From: Aphrocallistes beatrix
Taxonomy: Eukaryota; Porifera; Hexactinellida; Sceptrulophora; Aphrocallistidae
DNA: 64,000 nt
Direction: 5' to 3'
NCBI GenBank assembly: GCA_963281255.1
Contig: OY725498.1
Location: forward strand, 310,001-374,000
Shown: one piece after another, positions 42,359 through 53,479 of the stretch
Numbering within the stretch: the stretch's first letter is position 1
Layout: the number at the start of each line of letters is the position of its first letter
Translations under genes and position numbers: made by a program
Notes under the pieces: generated by a model
Seen by the model: the letters and a program-made list of their open reading frames with translations, nothing else
The model's database searches: none
Told to the model about the DNA's origin: nothing

Positions 42359-45300
42359 GCTATGAAGGAAGATTGAGTACATAAATGAATGTATTAGTAG
42401 GAATTGAGAAAGGAATATTTAATAACCAATCAATCCGTCTATTGATTTAATATTATTTCAGTATCAAGCTATTTCCAGCGTGAACAAACCAAGGATGCAC
42501 ACAGTTATTATTAGTATCAAAAAGATAAAAATAGCGATATCGTATACGCAATTAATTCTATATCTTATTGACATGTTAGCTGATAGGCTAAAATATAAAT
42601 TTCTAAATAAGAACTCACCATCAACTGGGGTTATTTGGAATGTGAAATTTCTGAGAGTAATATTCTCGCTCAATCTGTGGGTGGAGATTGGAGTTATGAC
42701 ACTTCTGCCATTATAAATGCCACCAGGAGTGAGTAGCCAATTACATTGCAGAGTCAGGTTGTCTGGAACCATCCCAGTGAACTCAGCAGATGGAGTAACC
42801 TGAGAATTGGGAGTGTTTTGAAGAATGATCAGCTGAGTGAGTGAGTTGGCGGTCACTTGACAAGTGTGAGAAGTGGAAGATGTCTCATTAAATACGTCAG
42901 TAGTTACGCTAAAGGCTGTTTGGAATGCGGCTGTCAACTCGTTGACATTCGCGTTAGGTGTGAAATCGAGACTACAGATGGATACAGGGTTAATGGTGAG
43001 TGAGAGACTGTTAGTTGTCGCTATATCGCTCAAACTGTATCCAGACTGCATCACTACAAAGTAAACAATAGATTAATATCAACAACAACAACTTGGCCAT
43101 CGTATCAACATCATTATAAACAAACTCAGGCCAATCAAACTTAATATATACATATAACTGTCATATGTTCCAATCAGATCATTAGTTTTTTCAGATAAAT
43201 GGTCAGGTGATTCGAACTCACCACCAATCTGATTCGATTAACACAAACTCACTATTTTGGCACCTTGGCTATTTATAGTACAAATTGACTGTATGAACAA
43301 GTACCAATGAGTATATTATAGGGTTGAAAGGAATGACATTATAAAATATCGAACTAATATTATTATATTTATAACTACATAACTATCCTGGTTATAGGTC
43401 GTTAGGAGGAAAATAAAAACACACTGACCAACTCCTCTTGAAAATTTCCCAGGATTTTAGGAGTGAATCCTTGGATTTTAATGGTAAATACCTGGATGTT
43501 ATTATATTTTTATTTTTAATAACTAAATTATAATGAAGACGTAAATTTTGAAATTCGCAATCCTGGGAAATCTCTGGATATCCAGGGAATTTCCTGGATT
43601 TTTAATAAAGGCCAAATATATGTAAATAAATATTTCGAAATGGATGAGTAAGCGATTTAGGGAAAGATACATTGTATGTAATGTCATATAACGCGTTAAA
43701 TAATCACTTCATCAAAATTCTAGAACAATTTTCGAAATTCGTGACCCAGGAAATTTTCCTGGATTCCTGAAGACTTCCTAAATAATGAGGACCACCATAA
43801 AATTAACAATAGATTCTATAAACTATATTCCAAAAATGGAAATTATTATAGGCTAGTTAAAAGTTCAAAATCCCTGGATCCCTGGATCATAATTCATTTC
43901 CCTGGATAAACCAGGGATCCCTGGAGGGTGGGTAGGTATGACTGTGTCACACATAAATGGAACTTACAGAACAAGAACTGTACAACTTGGTTCCAGTATA
44001 AAGCCGACACATCTTCTCCTTCACATGCCACTTGTAGCAAACTGACACGAACCAGTTGACTGCTATCCCACTCAGTTAGTCCGTATGAGGTGTCTCTCAC
44101 GGTGATGCTAACAGGAACACTCACTGGCAACAGACTCTGGTAATAGGAACTCGGGGTTTCGGCGCGCAAGAACAGGAGGGAAGGGCTGGTACATGATTGG
44201 TTGATTACAGAGGTGTTGGAGAGGGTGTAGGTATAAAAGGCTGGAGTGCATGTTTGAGTCCAGCCAAGATCGTGAGTTTTCCGAGCAATAGGAACTAAAA
44301 TAATCATAGTTCCGATTCAAATAAGAACTAAAAGATTCATAATTCCAATTCAAATAGAAACTTATCAAGCCAGTGTCAATAAAAAATTTCTAAAATTAGA
44401 ATCATAGCTGAACAGTTTATTATTAAGTGGACCATGGATTACCTGAAGTGTGATTGTACCCGGAGTAGACCAGTGGGAATACTTGCACAGGGAAATTGAT
44501 ACTAATTGAGTATACCACATCTCCCACAAGAGAAGTGGCACTAGAATTGAACCCAGCCACCGTGAGGGTTCTTGTTTGTGTGTCGTAATAGTTGGCATAA
44601 CTGCCATCGAATTGTGCCATTTGTCCATTTGTGTCGGTCAATGTTATACTGGTGTTAAATAGTGGCACGTTGTTATGGAGATCAGATAGACACATAAGAA
44701 TGTTGGATACTCTCACGATCAATATATCTTGGTCTGTTGCTTGAACGCTAAAATTAGTTGAGTTGTCTGTAACTAAAAATAGATTAGATATACTAATATT
44801 ATATCCCGCTAATTTCGTACATAACAATTCCAATTCCCAAAGAAAAGGTGTGAAAATGTATTTTTATAGTTGGAAATAGGTTGAGTATCAATTTATCTGA
44901 TTCAACCAATCAATGTTAGTCCTGTTACATGATATTTCTACTCCAATGATATCCTTAGTTATAACCCCCAATGATATGGGGCCCATTCTATTTATAGCAG
45001 AGACCCCAGATTTATAAGGTTTCCCCGCCCAAAATGACTTAATCATAAATGCGTTAGCAAAATCCATAGTACATTGATGGTTTAAACAATCACCACCAAA
45101 TTGTGTCGAGTTTCACAATTCAAAGGTTTGCGACACAATTTGATGGCACGCAACATAATTTAGAATGGTAAGAACATATATAAAGTTATATCGCCAGAAA
45201 TCTTTGCATCCATGGTCCATATGGGTCTTACCAAACTAAATATGTCGGCGTGCCATCAAAATGTGACGATCGACACAATTTGGTTGAAATTGTTTAACCA

Positions 45301-45701
45301 AACTAATAGTAGTAAGAATAACATGGGTTAATAATATCCATAGTCCATCTATCGTTAGTAGAATATCAAGCAAAAGTCTCATTATAATACTCAGAACTAA
45401 CCAAACGAGAAGTCAACCAATTGACCGCTAACTGATGGGCCTACTGGATATGGCCTAACTTCATAGTTGCAATGAGTGAACCTATCAAATGCAGCGGAAA
45501 CTGTAACCACTGCCATTGGTTGTGTGACATTAATCGAAGGATTTGATTGGTTGGTTGGAGACAGAAAACAGCTGATTATCACTCCGTAGTGAGTGGGGTT
45601 GGAGTTGTCAGTGGGTGGCAACCATGAGAAAGAGAAGGTATGTGCATCAGGTCCAGTGCAAGAGTGTGAAATCTCAACATTCCGTGTTGGAAAAGATTCA
45701 A
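42053..45701 (-). CDS. mucin-4-like protein, N-terminal five recognised exons (FN3-like modules to NIDO entry)
   Basis: Exons in transcript order: 45701-45402 (FN3-type module: HTFSFSWLPPTDNSNPTHYG), 44772-44443, 43968-44294 (transcribed 44294-43968), 43053-42619 and 42198-42053. The first four are 300-435 bp and share the same phase at both ends, as in repeated extracellular modules. They carry many N-glycosylation sequons (NSTN, NTSI, NHTS, NQSC). The last one, NIVPLPLLVEYGAANGDTVL, is the typical lead-in to a NIDO domain and joins across a 9.25-kb intron to 32801. Together with the exons at 24911-32801 the open frame is 1563 codons (4692 bases after the first split codon, exactly divisible by three). 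The signal-peptide exon and any further modules upstream of 45701 were not found. Confidence 0.85.
42208..42359. repeat. (AAC)n microsatellite next to a 3' splice site
   Basis: About 150 bp of AAC units with a few GAC and AAT, only some 10 bp upstream (minus strand) of the exon starting at 42198. On the transcript it is (GUU)n. The polycysteine frame here is an artefact. Confidence 0.95.
43430..43925. repeat. CCTGGAT/CCAGGGA-rich intronic repeat
   Basis: Motifs such as ATTTCCCAGGATTT, TCCAGGGAATTTCCTGGATT and ATCCCTGGATCCCTGGATCA recur in both orientations, suggesting a degraded inverted-repeat element. Borders are not clear. Confidence 0.45.
44980..45085. repeat. dispersed CTATTTATAG/AAACCGGAAATG repeat, diverged copy
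   Basis: TTCTATTTATAGCAGAGACC ... TTTCCCCGCCCAAAATGACT; intronic in the mucin-4-like gene. Confidence 0.6.
45097..45290. mobile_element. MITE with GACACAATTTGG ends
   Basis: The left CCAAATTGTGTCG and GATGGCACGC pair with the right GCGTGCCATC and CGACACAATTTGG. About 190 bp, intronic. Confidence 0.65.
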
Positions 45702-46192
45702 CTAAAAAAATGAAACGAAATAACATCCCAATAAATTCAAAGTACTATTTCGTAGAATTTGATTTGTATAAATTGATGGTTACAGACAATTAAAATACAA
45801 TTAAAAGACACTCGTGGTTGATGCGAAAATTTTGGATTTTTCCAGGGAATGTTGCTACATTCCAGGTTGTTATGGACAAACATTTTGGTCAGTTGGGGTC
45901 ATCATCTTGAAAACTTCAATAACTAGACATTCAAATTTGATCAAATCAACTTGCACAAACAAACAAAACACCAAAACCTTTTTTTAATATATAAGATGTG
46001 CAACAATACAGTTCACTCAATATAGAGAGTTTGCAAGCAAAAGAAAAAGGATAAAATAAAAAGTAAGCGTACTTATCATGGATACCAGTCAATCAACAAG
46101 GAATGCTAAAACTACACACACATATACACACTTAGAAGTCAATCCTTGAGATGTGACAGATTTAGGGTTCTTATCAGTGAGAGTTATTTGAT

Positions 46193-46975
46193 TCATTTTG
46201 AAGCAAGATCCAGATGAGAAGCAGTTTCGTGAAAGCATACCCCTTTCTCTTCCTGGTCACTAGATGTTTTTACATTGCTATAAACCACTCCATCATCAGT
46301 ATGATCATGCTCACCTTCACTGCTTTCCAATGTGCCAGCATCAATACATTCTCTCTGGTCTGTTATAGGACTGAATACTGCCTTTTGTTGCATTAGTTTA
46401 GTGTCCGTCATTATTTGATGGTAAAACTCAATATTGGTCAAGTTCCCAAATATTTCTCTATAGGAGCGAACTTTCTGTGCCAAATCGTCTCGCTGCAAAG
46501 CTTCTAGTAATTTGCAAAATCGCCTCAATTCTCTTGTTATCACTCTTTTCCTTACTAGCAATCTGATAGCCTCATTTGCCTCGATGTTATCTGTATCAAT
46601 TTCTTCCGTTTCGGTTCGGATAAGTATCAACCAATCTTCAGAAATCATTTCAACTTTTAGTAATCGGATGAAGGATTTCACTGACAATTCTTTTGATGTC
46701 TGCTGTTTTTGATGCGAACCACTCCTCCAATCAATCTTCTTTGCGACATGATGGATAGACCCACTGATACGTAGTAGTGCTTCATCGAGGAAGTCTGTAT
46801 CCAATCCTTCCCAATCTTTCAATGCGTATATGAATCTGACTGGATCATCTCGAGTCCTTTCCATAATTCCATCTGGAATACTCAGTATAGTTTGCAACTG
46901 AATACAGATTTGAGGAGTCAATAGTTTTTTGAGTTCCTTTATTGCTATAATTTCTTGTTCTTTGTTGTCAACCAT
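46193..46975 (-). CDS. death-fold (DED-like) protein with a receptor-type tyrosine tail
   Basis: 260 residues, intronless. Two helical blocks resemble the death-domain superfamily, closest to DED: about 35-90 (DPVRFIYALKDWEGLDTDFL ... HHVAKKIDW) and about 100-185 (KSFIRLLKVEMISEDWLILI ... LRRFCKLLEALQRDDLAQKV). From about residue 195 the sequence (KAVFSPITDQRECIDAGTLE, then EGEHDHTDDGVVYSNVKTSS) matches the cytoplasmic tail of the neighbouring LRR-EGF receptors, especially receptor B, at both protein and DNA level. YSNV is a YxN motif of the kind SH2 adaptors bind. No membrane segment is present, so it should be cytosolic. A TATA box lies at 47040. The death-fold call rests on pattern only; the shared tail is seen directly. 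Confidence 0.75.
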   Translation of the reverse strand: MVDNKEQEIIAIKELKKLLTPQICIQLQTILSIPDGIMERTRDDPVRFIYALKDWEGLDTDFLDEALLRISGSIHHVAKKIDWRSGSHQKQQTSKELSVKSFIRLLKVEMISEDWLILIRTETEEIDTDNIEANEAIRLLVRKRVITRELRRFCKLLEALQRDDLAQKVRSYREIFGNLTNIEFYHQIMTDTKLMQQKAVFSPITDQRECIDAGTLESSEGEHDHTDDGVVYSNVKTSSDQEEKGVCFHETASHLDLASK

Positions 46976-47039
46976 CTTGTTTCGAGTAAATACTTCAGTT
47001 TAGTTATGACAAATTTTATTATTATTCTGAGCGTCTTCT

Positions 47040-47046
47040 TTATATA
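47040..47046 (-). promoter_or_regulatory. TATA box of the minus-strand death-fold gene
   Basis: On the minus strand TATATAAAGAAGACGCTCAG matches the promoter of the inverted paralogue (TATATAATGAAGACACTCAG at 49002), so promoter homology is kept along with the gene. Confidence 0.65.
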
Positions 47047-47103
47047 GTATTCATGAACTTTCCTGACACCTCGTAATTCCGCCTTTTTCTCACGAATCTT
47101 GCT

Positions 47104-47507
47104 CAATCATATTATAAAATCGATCATCTTACGCTCTCGTTAGGTTTAGTACATAATTCTCACAATAATTTCTCATTGTAATGCTGCGGAGGACAGTTTC
47201 TTAGTATCTATGATTTGATTGTATATTTTGTGACAATAAGGATGCAAATAGATTTATAATATTCCCACGTTCGCTTAGCGAAGTGGTTAATACATTGATA
47301 TTAGCCATTATTGCATTCTTGTCATTGCGCTAGGGCGAATGTGGGAATATTATAAATCTATTTGCATCCTTATTGTCACAAAATATACAATCAAATCATA
47401 GATACTAAGAAACTGTCCTCCGCAGCATTACAATGAGAAATTATTGTGAGAATTATGTACTCAACCTAACGAGAGCGTAAGATGATCGATTTTCTAATAT
47501 GATTGAA
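47104..47507. repeat. long inverted repeat (~175-bp arms, ~45-bp loop)
   Basis: 47104-47280 and about 47330-47507 are near-perfect reverse complements (GATTTATAATATTCCCAC against GTGGGAATATTATAAATC, and AACGAGAGCGTAAGATGATC at the outer side). A further copy of the outer end (CATATTATAAAATCGAT) follows at about 47547. It lies between the two inverted death-fold genes. No coding frame is present; it could be a foldback transposon or a palindrome left by inverted duplication. Confidence 0.85.
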
Positions 47508-47599
47508 GTTTTATGTAAAACATTTTTTACATAAAAATCATATTATAAAATCGATTTTAAATTGTTACATATATATTAATCCAGTTTTAATAGTAAGGA

Positions 47600-47890
47600 T
47601 ATAAAGAACTGTTTTATGGCAGTGTGTACTTTTTCAAACTCTATTTACTTTCGTTGTTCTTCAAGTTTCATATTAACCTTTTAGAGATGATAGGTAAGAA
47701 AGCTTTCCAATACTCGTAAATTTCGTTATTAGATTATATTCAGAATGTTGTTATTCTGATAGTCATGTGTCTTGTGTTGTATCAAATAATGTTTACTGTA
47801 CTATTAACAAATATAACTCCACTATACAAGTAATGTACTTAAAATTATCACTTTCTATTGGAAAACATTTCTCCAGATAATACAATCAGA
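47600..47890 (+). pseudogene. receptor N-terminal fragment
   Basis: Matches the 5'UTR, signal peptide and start of the ectodomain of receptor A (TACTTTTTCAAACTCTATTT, GGTAAGAAAG, GAATGTTGTTATTCTGATAG, AAATATAACTCCACTATACA) but breaks off after about 290 bp and has stops in frame. Confidence 0.75.
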
Positions 47891-47899
47891 ATAGAAAAT

Positions 47900-48990
47900 T
47901 ATTAACATGTGCATCAATACTATTAGGATAGCTAACTATAATATTTAAACTTTGTAAAGCAAATCCGTTTCGCTGACTTGATATCTGCATATGTAGAGGG
48001 TACTTCACCTGAATCGTATGGAACTGACATATTTCGCAGTTTTTGATTCGTTGAGATGATCAAGCTATGTTATTGTCTGGTGTAGTCATGAAGTGGAATG
48101 TAACATTACCTTATCTATGTTTATTTTTATGTTATGTTTATGTTAGCAGGTTAATGGCTGTATTCAATTCTATTTACTTAAGTAACAGGAGGAAAGACGC
48201 ATACTTTCTATTTTGCATTCAATTCTAACAGTGAGGTATATTTAATGGGAGTTGACTCGATCTGATAGTTCAATAAATACAAATGAAAACAAGATAATAT
48301 TAGCCACTTATATATAAATTGGAAGATTATACCAAAAATTTGAATATAGATATCAGAGTGAATCAGACTCTCACATAGAGTGCAGACATACACTGTGTAT
48401 ATTTCACTATCGGTTTTTGCTTTAGTGAGCGATAATGCATAATTGCTAGCTATGAAGGCTGTTATTCTACTCTGCTGCCAAGCACCAAAAACAAGAGTTA
48501 TTTTAGTATTTAGCTTACGACTATACTGACAGTAGGGTAACAGGATTCGGGTCCGTGTTTTATATCGTTGGATTCTGATAAGTCGAGTCAATTCCAACCA
48601 AGGAATTATCTAGGACAGCGAGACGTTCCTTTAGGCGTATTTTTTTGTCCAAAAGTGTTTAAGAGCGTGAAAATTTTAAAATTTACCCAATTTACCCTAT
48701 ACTATACCCTATTGGAATGATATTTATCGATTTGGGCATATGGAAACTAATTGGTTTAAGACTATGCAGAAGGGTAAAATACCCTGAGTTAATTTCTATA
48801 ACCAATAAAGATGATGCAAATAATCAAAAGTTGCTAACGAATAGTAACCAAATACTACCTACAATGAAAAACTAGAATAATTAATCATAAATTAAAGAAT
48901 AATATTCAAAAACTTTAAATAGACCGAACTTCACTTTGAGCAAGGTTACCCCGAATATTAAAAAGATAATTCAGACAAAACTTACTTGCG
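47900..48990. other. spacer, nothing recognised
   Basis: AT-rich sequence between the receptor fragment and the plus-strand death-fold gene. A 129-codon minus-strand frame at 48208-48597 has no recognisable domain. Confidence 0.4.
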
Positions 48991-49001
48991 TCAATGAATA
49001 G

Positions 49002-49008
49002 TATATAA
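49002..49008 (+). promoter_or_regulatory. TATA box of the plus-strand death-fold gene
   Basis: TATATAA lies 50 bp upstream of the ATG and is followed by GAAGACACTCAGAATAAT, as in the paralogue. Confidence 0.65.
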
Positions 49009-49051
49009 TGAAGACACTCAGAATAATCATGAAGATTTGCACTAAATAAGT

Positions 49052-49765
49052 ATGGACAAAATGGTTGACAACAAAGAACAGGAAACTATAGCAATAAAGG
49101 AACTCAAAAAACTATTGACTCCTCAGATCTGTAATCAGTTGCAAACTATACTGAGTATTCCAGATGGAATTATGGAAAGAACTCGAGATGATCCAGTCAG
49201 GTTCATATATGCGTTGAAAGATTGGGAAGAATTGGATACAGACTTGCTCGATGAAGCACTACTACTTATCAGCGGGTCTATCCACCATGTCGCAAAGAAG
49301 ATTGATTGGAGGAGTGGTTCGCATCAAAAACAGCAGACATCAAAAGAATTGTCAGTGAAATCCTTCATCCGATTACTAAAAGTTGAAATGATTTCTGAAG
49401 ATTGGTTGATACTTATCCGAACTGAAACGGAAGCCATCGATACAGATAACATCGAGGCAAATGAGGCTATCAGACTGCTAGTAGAGAATGGAGTGATAAC
49501 AAGAGAATTGGGACGATTTTGCAAATTGTTAGAAGCTTTAAAACGAAATGAGTTAGCTCATCGAGTTCATCTCTACACAAAAACATTTAGAAACTTGAGC
49601 AATACAGAGTTTCATTGTCAAATAAAGGAAGGAACAGAATTAAATAATGAATCTAGCAAGGCAGGTCTCATACACTACTGTAGTAAGATTTTTTTGAAAT
49701 TAACTAATATGATATTTTCCTGGGGATCTGGGGAAGGAAATAATTGGATGATTAGATACTTTTAG
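49052..49765 (+). CDS. death-fold (DED-like) protein, paralogue without the receptor tail
   Basis: 237 residues; the first ~190 are about 90% identical to the minus-strand gene (DPVRFIYALKDWEELDTDLL, IRLLVENGVITRELGRFCKL). After NTEFHCQIKEGTELNNESS the sequences part: here the end is KAGLIHYCSKIFLKL ... NNWMIRYF and the tyrosine tail is missing, although 3' flank similarity resumes at about 49870. The C-terminus may be a replaced or unspliced segment, since CTGTAGTAAGATTT at 49678-49691 could hold a 5' splice site. The start is either ATG 49052 or the in-frame ATG at 49061, which corresponds to the paralogue's start. Confidence 0.7.
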   Translation: MDKMVDNKEQETIAIKELKKLLTPQICNQLQTILSIPDGIMERTRDDPVRFIYALKDWEELDTDLLDEALLLISGSIHHVAKKIDWRSGSHQKQQTSKELSVKSFIRLLKVEMISEDWLILIRTETEAIDTDNIEANEAIRLLVENGVITRELGRFCKLLEALKRNELAHRVHLYTKTFRNLSNTEFHCQIKEGTELNNESSKAGLIHYCSKIFLKLTNMIFSWGSGEGNNWMIRYF

Positions 49766-49929
49766 ATATTTTTGAATATCTAAAAGGATCTTAAAATTGT
49801 TTGTAATCAATAAATAATTAATTCCCAAATTTGAGAAATCAACTAAACTGCTCCATCCAGATCTTTGAGGGAAGAAAGAACTCTCACTGATAGGAAACCA
49901 AAAATGAGGTGGTCTCAAGGATTAACTTT

Positions 49930-50379
49930 CAATTGTGTATATGTGTGTATCTTTAGCATTCCTGTACATTGACTGGTATCCATAATAAGTCTCATTATTT
50001 TATCCTCTCTCTTTTGCATGTACACGATGTATATAAGTGAACTGTATTGTTGCATATGTAATAATAAAATATATGCATTGCAATTTCTATGTAATAGGTA
50101 TAGCGATTATTGATATATCTTATCATATTTATGTTAAACGACTCCAGTGCAGAGTTCAGAATAAAATATTCTCAGCACAAGTCGACTAATAAGGAACTAT
50201 TTTACACAACAAGGGTTAGATTCGATTAGTGTATATGTCAGGTTATGCGAAAAGGTGAGAAATATGAACGTTTTACCCGAGGTGTTGTAGATATATAAAG
50301 CTGATGCGCACGAATTGATAGCCCCGCACAAGCTAGAAGCTCGCTTGACTGATTTCGACAGTCGAGTCAGCTACCAGCT

Positions 50380-50420
<41 letters not shown>

Positions 50421-51125
50421 GGAGATAAGTCCTGGATAAGATGGAGGTAAGGAACTACATTGATGCGCTGCACCTGACTCGATCCTACAGACCCACTCTA
50501 TCAACTCGCAGCAGCAGAACGTAGAATACTCCCCACTCATACTACAGCCTACAGATACAGCTAAGAAGCTTTGGTTTGATGAACAGCTACATGCAGATGG
50601 CTGTGGAGACTTTCACTATCCTACTCTTTTATATTTTCAAGGATGTAGAACCAATCTAAATATATACTTGTATATGCACCGAGCAGTATTTGGCTGACAG
50701 AAGCAACTGTTCGTTTAAAGTAAATTTGGATGATTTTATGTTGGCAGGCTTTGCACCTCGTTTGGATAAGATCATTTGATTGTAAAGTCTCATTTATTAG
50801 AATAATAACTGAAATGTTCTCCAAAGTATTCAGTTGGCCATGACAAAAAGCTTACACCCTTTGGTGGTATTATGTAAGGAGTGATAATGGACACCAAATA
50901 TAACTACAAATGTTCACAAGTAGACAAGTAAAGTCTCTTTGTGTACACGTGTAGTTGCAATAGTGTGTCAAGGAAATAATCAAGTTTCAATCTAGAATTA
51001 GTGCATTAGGACTAATGGTCATACCACTAGTATACGAAGGAATATATACCAAACTAAATAACTATCAAAATGTTCAATTAGTCAATTTTACCTGAATCTC
51101 AGGTATTATATTACTTTAGTATTTA
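49930..51125. other. spacer with a GC-richer promoter-like island
   Basis: No gene is supported. At 50270-50560 the base composition changes and there is GATATATAAAGCTGATGCGC (TATA-like), a (CT)n run and an ATGGAG|GTAAGG that could be an exon end. It might be a solo LTR or an orphan promoter. Confidence 0.35.
50386..50415. repeat. (CT)n microsatellite
   Basis: About fifteen CT units. Confidence 0.95.
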
Positions 51126-51228
51126 CTATGCATATAAAGAACTTTTTCATGCTAGTCTATACTTTTTCAAATTCCTCCATTTACTCACGTTGTTCTTCAA
51201 GTTTCGTAGTAACCTTTTAGAGGAGATG

Positions 51229-52995
51229 ATGGGTAAGAAAGTTTACATTTTCTTTTCAATAGTCGTGATTTCGTTATTGGATTATTCAGAATGTTGTCAT
51301 AATGATAGCTATGTGTCTTGTGCTGTACCAAATGATGTTCGCTGTACTATTAATAAATACAACTCCACTATACAAAGCAATGCGCTTAAAATTTGTATTT
51401 TTGGGAAACACTATACAGAGGTCTACATGGATTGTTACATTCCTGAACGCTCAATTGAATTGCCCCTGGAACTTGGAGATAATGTTACTTATTTTGATAT
51501 TTATAATTTTGCCGGCAGTCCTCTGTTATATATCACTATTCTACCTCTGAAGAGACATCTCAATATATACACTATGATATTCTATAGAAGTAATTAAGAA
51601 AAAGCAATTTCCCAAACTTAGATAGAATTGAATTTTCGAGGGTTGATTCAGTTGAGACACTTGACACTTTCTTACTGGATTTACGTCGCTGTCTCGTATC
51701 AAATGGTCTAGTGGTTCACTTGTGAACATTTCTGAAAATGCATTCGAGGGTCTCACTTCTCTCTCTTACATCGATTTGAGTTCTAATTCCATTTCCTATC
51801 TACCCAGCATTGCATTCCAAAACCTTCCTTCTCTGAGGATTCTTGATGTTCAAGGAAACCCATTGAATTGTAGCACATGTGGTCTACAGTGGATGTCCAT
51901 TGTAGATTCTAAATTCAATATCAGTATTGATGGCTACTGTGCTGATAGTAATACTCGAGTTAATTCCGTTTCCAGTCATTCCCATTGTAACAGTACTGAG
52001 TCGTATCAGTGTTTCAATAAGTCCATTGAGTGTGAGAACACGTGTATCAACACACCACTGAGTTACATCTGTACGTGTAATGAAGGATTCGAATTGTCAC
52101 TGAAAGAGACGGAACAAAGCATGTTACGACATAGATGAGTCTCAATGACGTAACTCTGTGTCAGGGAATGAAGTGTAGGAATACTCTAGGCTCTTACGAG
52201 TGCTACTGTGAAGAGGGATTCTATGTTGAAGATGATTTGTGTTTGGATGTTGATGAGTGTTTAGATGGTAATAGTGGGTGTGAATATCAATGTGTTAATA
52301 ATGAGGGTAGTTATGATTGTGTTTGTGCTGAAGGTTTTGGATTAACTGTGAGAGAAAACAAGAGATCGTGCGTTGATATTGATGAGTGTGTAGAGAATGT
52401 TACTCTGTGTAAGGGAATGAAGTGTAGGAATACTCTAGGCTCTTATCAGTGCAACTGTGAAGAGGGATTTAATGTTGAGGCTAATTCCTGTTTAGATGTT
52501 GATGAGTGTTCTTCCAATCCTTGTGAGTATGCATGTAACAACACAGTTGGGTCTTATCAATGTTTATCCAATTTCACTAATGCTTTTCCTGGCTTATCGA
52601 ACCTTGCAATATTGTCTTTTGCTCTTTCTTGCTTTGTAATTCTTTTGTTAATTTTATGCTCTATTTGTTTACTTATTGCATGTTGTTGTTACTTTAAGAA
52701 ATATAAACAAACACCACCAAAGGCAGTACTGAGTCCTAAAGCAGGTCAGAGAGAGTACATTGATTCTGACACATTTGAAGTCATAGGAAAGAAAAGGAGT
52801 AACAAACAACTCGAGTACGTGGAGCTTGATGATGCGGATGCTCCCAACACTCTAGAAAAGATTAGGTATCCAAGTGAGCTAGAAAGGAATGCTGTGGATA
52901 TTAGCTCAAGGCTTGATTCAGCTGAGTCAAATATTGCATCTAGGATTCTACAGATGCAATATTTACATTATCCTACCCTCGAGGATATGAAATGA
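51229..52995 (+). pseudogene. receptor A: LRR-EGF-TM receptor, frameshifted
   Basis: Reads as signal peptide (MGKKVYIFFSIVVISLLDYS), cysteine cap, LRRs, LRR C-cap, EGF repeats, TM and tail, homologous to receptor C throughout. It is broken in three places: a deletion with a stop at about 51583-51600 (only remnants of the following LRR), an extra A at about 52100 (GAACAAAGC against GAACAAGC), and loss of two bases at about 52130 (GATGAGTCTC against GATGAGTGTCTC). The last open frame (52135-52995) still encodes EGF repeats, the TM helix ILLLILCSICLLIACCC and a tail with EYVELDD, IRYPSEL and HYPTLED. It could be transcribed but cannot make the full receptor as written, unless the lesions are sequence errors. 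Confidence 0.75.
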
Positions 52996-53193
52996 TCGAA
53001 TTGAATGTCAGTTTTTGTGTGTTTTGTTTCATTATTACTAGTTCCAGTAATTGATTACTGACCATTGATATTAGTTTGCTTACTGTCTACTAAGTTTATT
53101 TTATATTTTAAACCCTAGCTAGCACATTTGGTGTTAACTGTATTACATGTGTGTATAAGAATGAAATATACTTTTATTATCGTTTATTATACA

Positions 53194-53389
53194 CAGTCAA
53201 CTTCATTTAATCGGGACACAGCTTAATCGGGACAACCGCTTAATCGGGACAAGTCTCTAGGAACAGAATGGTTCCCATACATACAAGTAGAAGCTAATAT
53301 TAAATTTCATCGGTTAATTGGGAACTTCGCTTAATCGGGACAAAATATCCGCGACCAAAATGTCTCGATTAAGCGGAGTCACCTGTACT
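53194..53389. mobile_element. pogo-like MITE, subfamily B
   Basis: It starts near CACAGTCAACTTCATTTAATC and ends TTAAGCGGAGTCACCTG next to TA. It is absent from the homologous 3' flank of receptor C. Confidence 0.75.
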
Positions 53390-53479
53390 TTCAACGTCAA
53401 TGTGTGGTGAATTTGTATACCAGCAAAATGCCTGTTGATATTTATACATTTATACCATTTTAAGTAGTTAGGGATTCAA

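Noticed and set aside
42002-42382. Frame with a long polycysteine stretch
   Set aside because: Translation of the (AAC)n microsatellite. Only the 42053-42198 part is a real exon, and it is read through splicing.
48208-48597. 129-codon minus-strand frame considered as a further 5' exon of the mucin-4-like gene
   Set aside because: No FN3-like or signal-peptide pattern and no convincing splice sites in the needed phase.
49678-49770. Possible splice from the plus-strand death-fold gene to a distant tail exon
   Set aside because: A GTAAG is present, but no acceptor plus tail-coding frame follows in the next kilobase; left as a possibility only.
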